From Ascarosepion bandense (taxonomy: Eukaryota; Mollusca; Cephalopoda; Sepiida; Sepiidae), in the NCBI GenBank assembly GCA_037127315.1, contig JBBBDQ010001688.1, forward strand, positions 2,574,501 to 2,638,500: a DNA stretch of 64,000 nt; not shown here. The letters run 5' to 3'. Position 1 is the first letter of the stretch. More notes on this DNA, generated by a model. That model did no database searches and was not told the origin of the DNA. It saw only the letters and a list, made by a program, of their open reading frames with translations.

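Noticed and set aside
61801..62460. The 60-bp array as a CRISPR array or coding repeat
   Set aside because: There are no unique spacers, since units are directly abutting and identical. Stops occur in the frames checked, and the genome is eukaryotic.

Overview
The window is animal (eukaryotic) nuclear DNA. It is AT-rich and crowded with SINEs, LINE and Penelope-type fragments and (TA)n/(CA)n microsatellites, and it holds one spliced gene whose short exons are separated by kilobase introns. The exon sequences and the repeat landscape best fit a mollusc, most likely a coleoid cephalopod such as an octopus. That placement is inference from the style of the sequence, not from a database match.

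The one cellular gene is POLR1B (RPA2/RPA135), the second-largest subunit of RNA polymerase I, on the + strand. Nineteen coding exons can be placed between 5721 and the right edge (about 2.2 kb of coding sequence, roughly 736 codons). All splice phases agree and every intron is GT-AG. The N-terminal part of the protein lies upstream of the window. The last exon, with the start of the C-terminal zinc ribbon, runs off the right end.

Layout: 1-5720 is the upstream intron, with two tRNA-type SINEs and a third nearby, a decayed Tc1/mariner transposase, a Penelope-like RT fragment and a TA-flanked hairpin. 5721-12207 carries exons 1-3. 12208-18643 is one intron filled by a decayed Ty3/gypsy-like element (minus strand) that has itself been invaded by SINEs and another repeat. 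18644-24240 has exons 4 and 5 around a hAT-like MITE, a ~400-bp inverted repeat, a Penelope GIY-YIG remnant and a LINE tail. 24241-30763 is a large intron with 5S-type and TA-tailed SINEs, a LINE and a split RT. 30764-48109 holds the densest run of exons (6-15), which encode the catalytic hybrid-binding domain. 48110-54917 is a 6.8-kb intron holding a mariner pseudogene, an inverted LINE 3' end and a 2.4-kb ORF-less TIR element with a perfect 8-bp target duplication. 54918-64000 has exons 16-19 plus a ~109-bp satellite and a near-identical 60-bp minisatellite.

Nothing here looks like a new multi-gene system. The points of interest are structural: composite 5S/tRNA SINEs, a family of TA-flanked insertions and hairpins, the uncoded TIR transposon, twin-priming geometry in a LINE, and many oppositely oriented SINE copies within one pre-mRNA. 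All transposon open frames seen are broken. No tRNA or rRNA gene appears functional. Exon numbers count within this window only.
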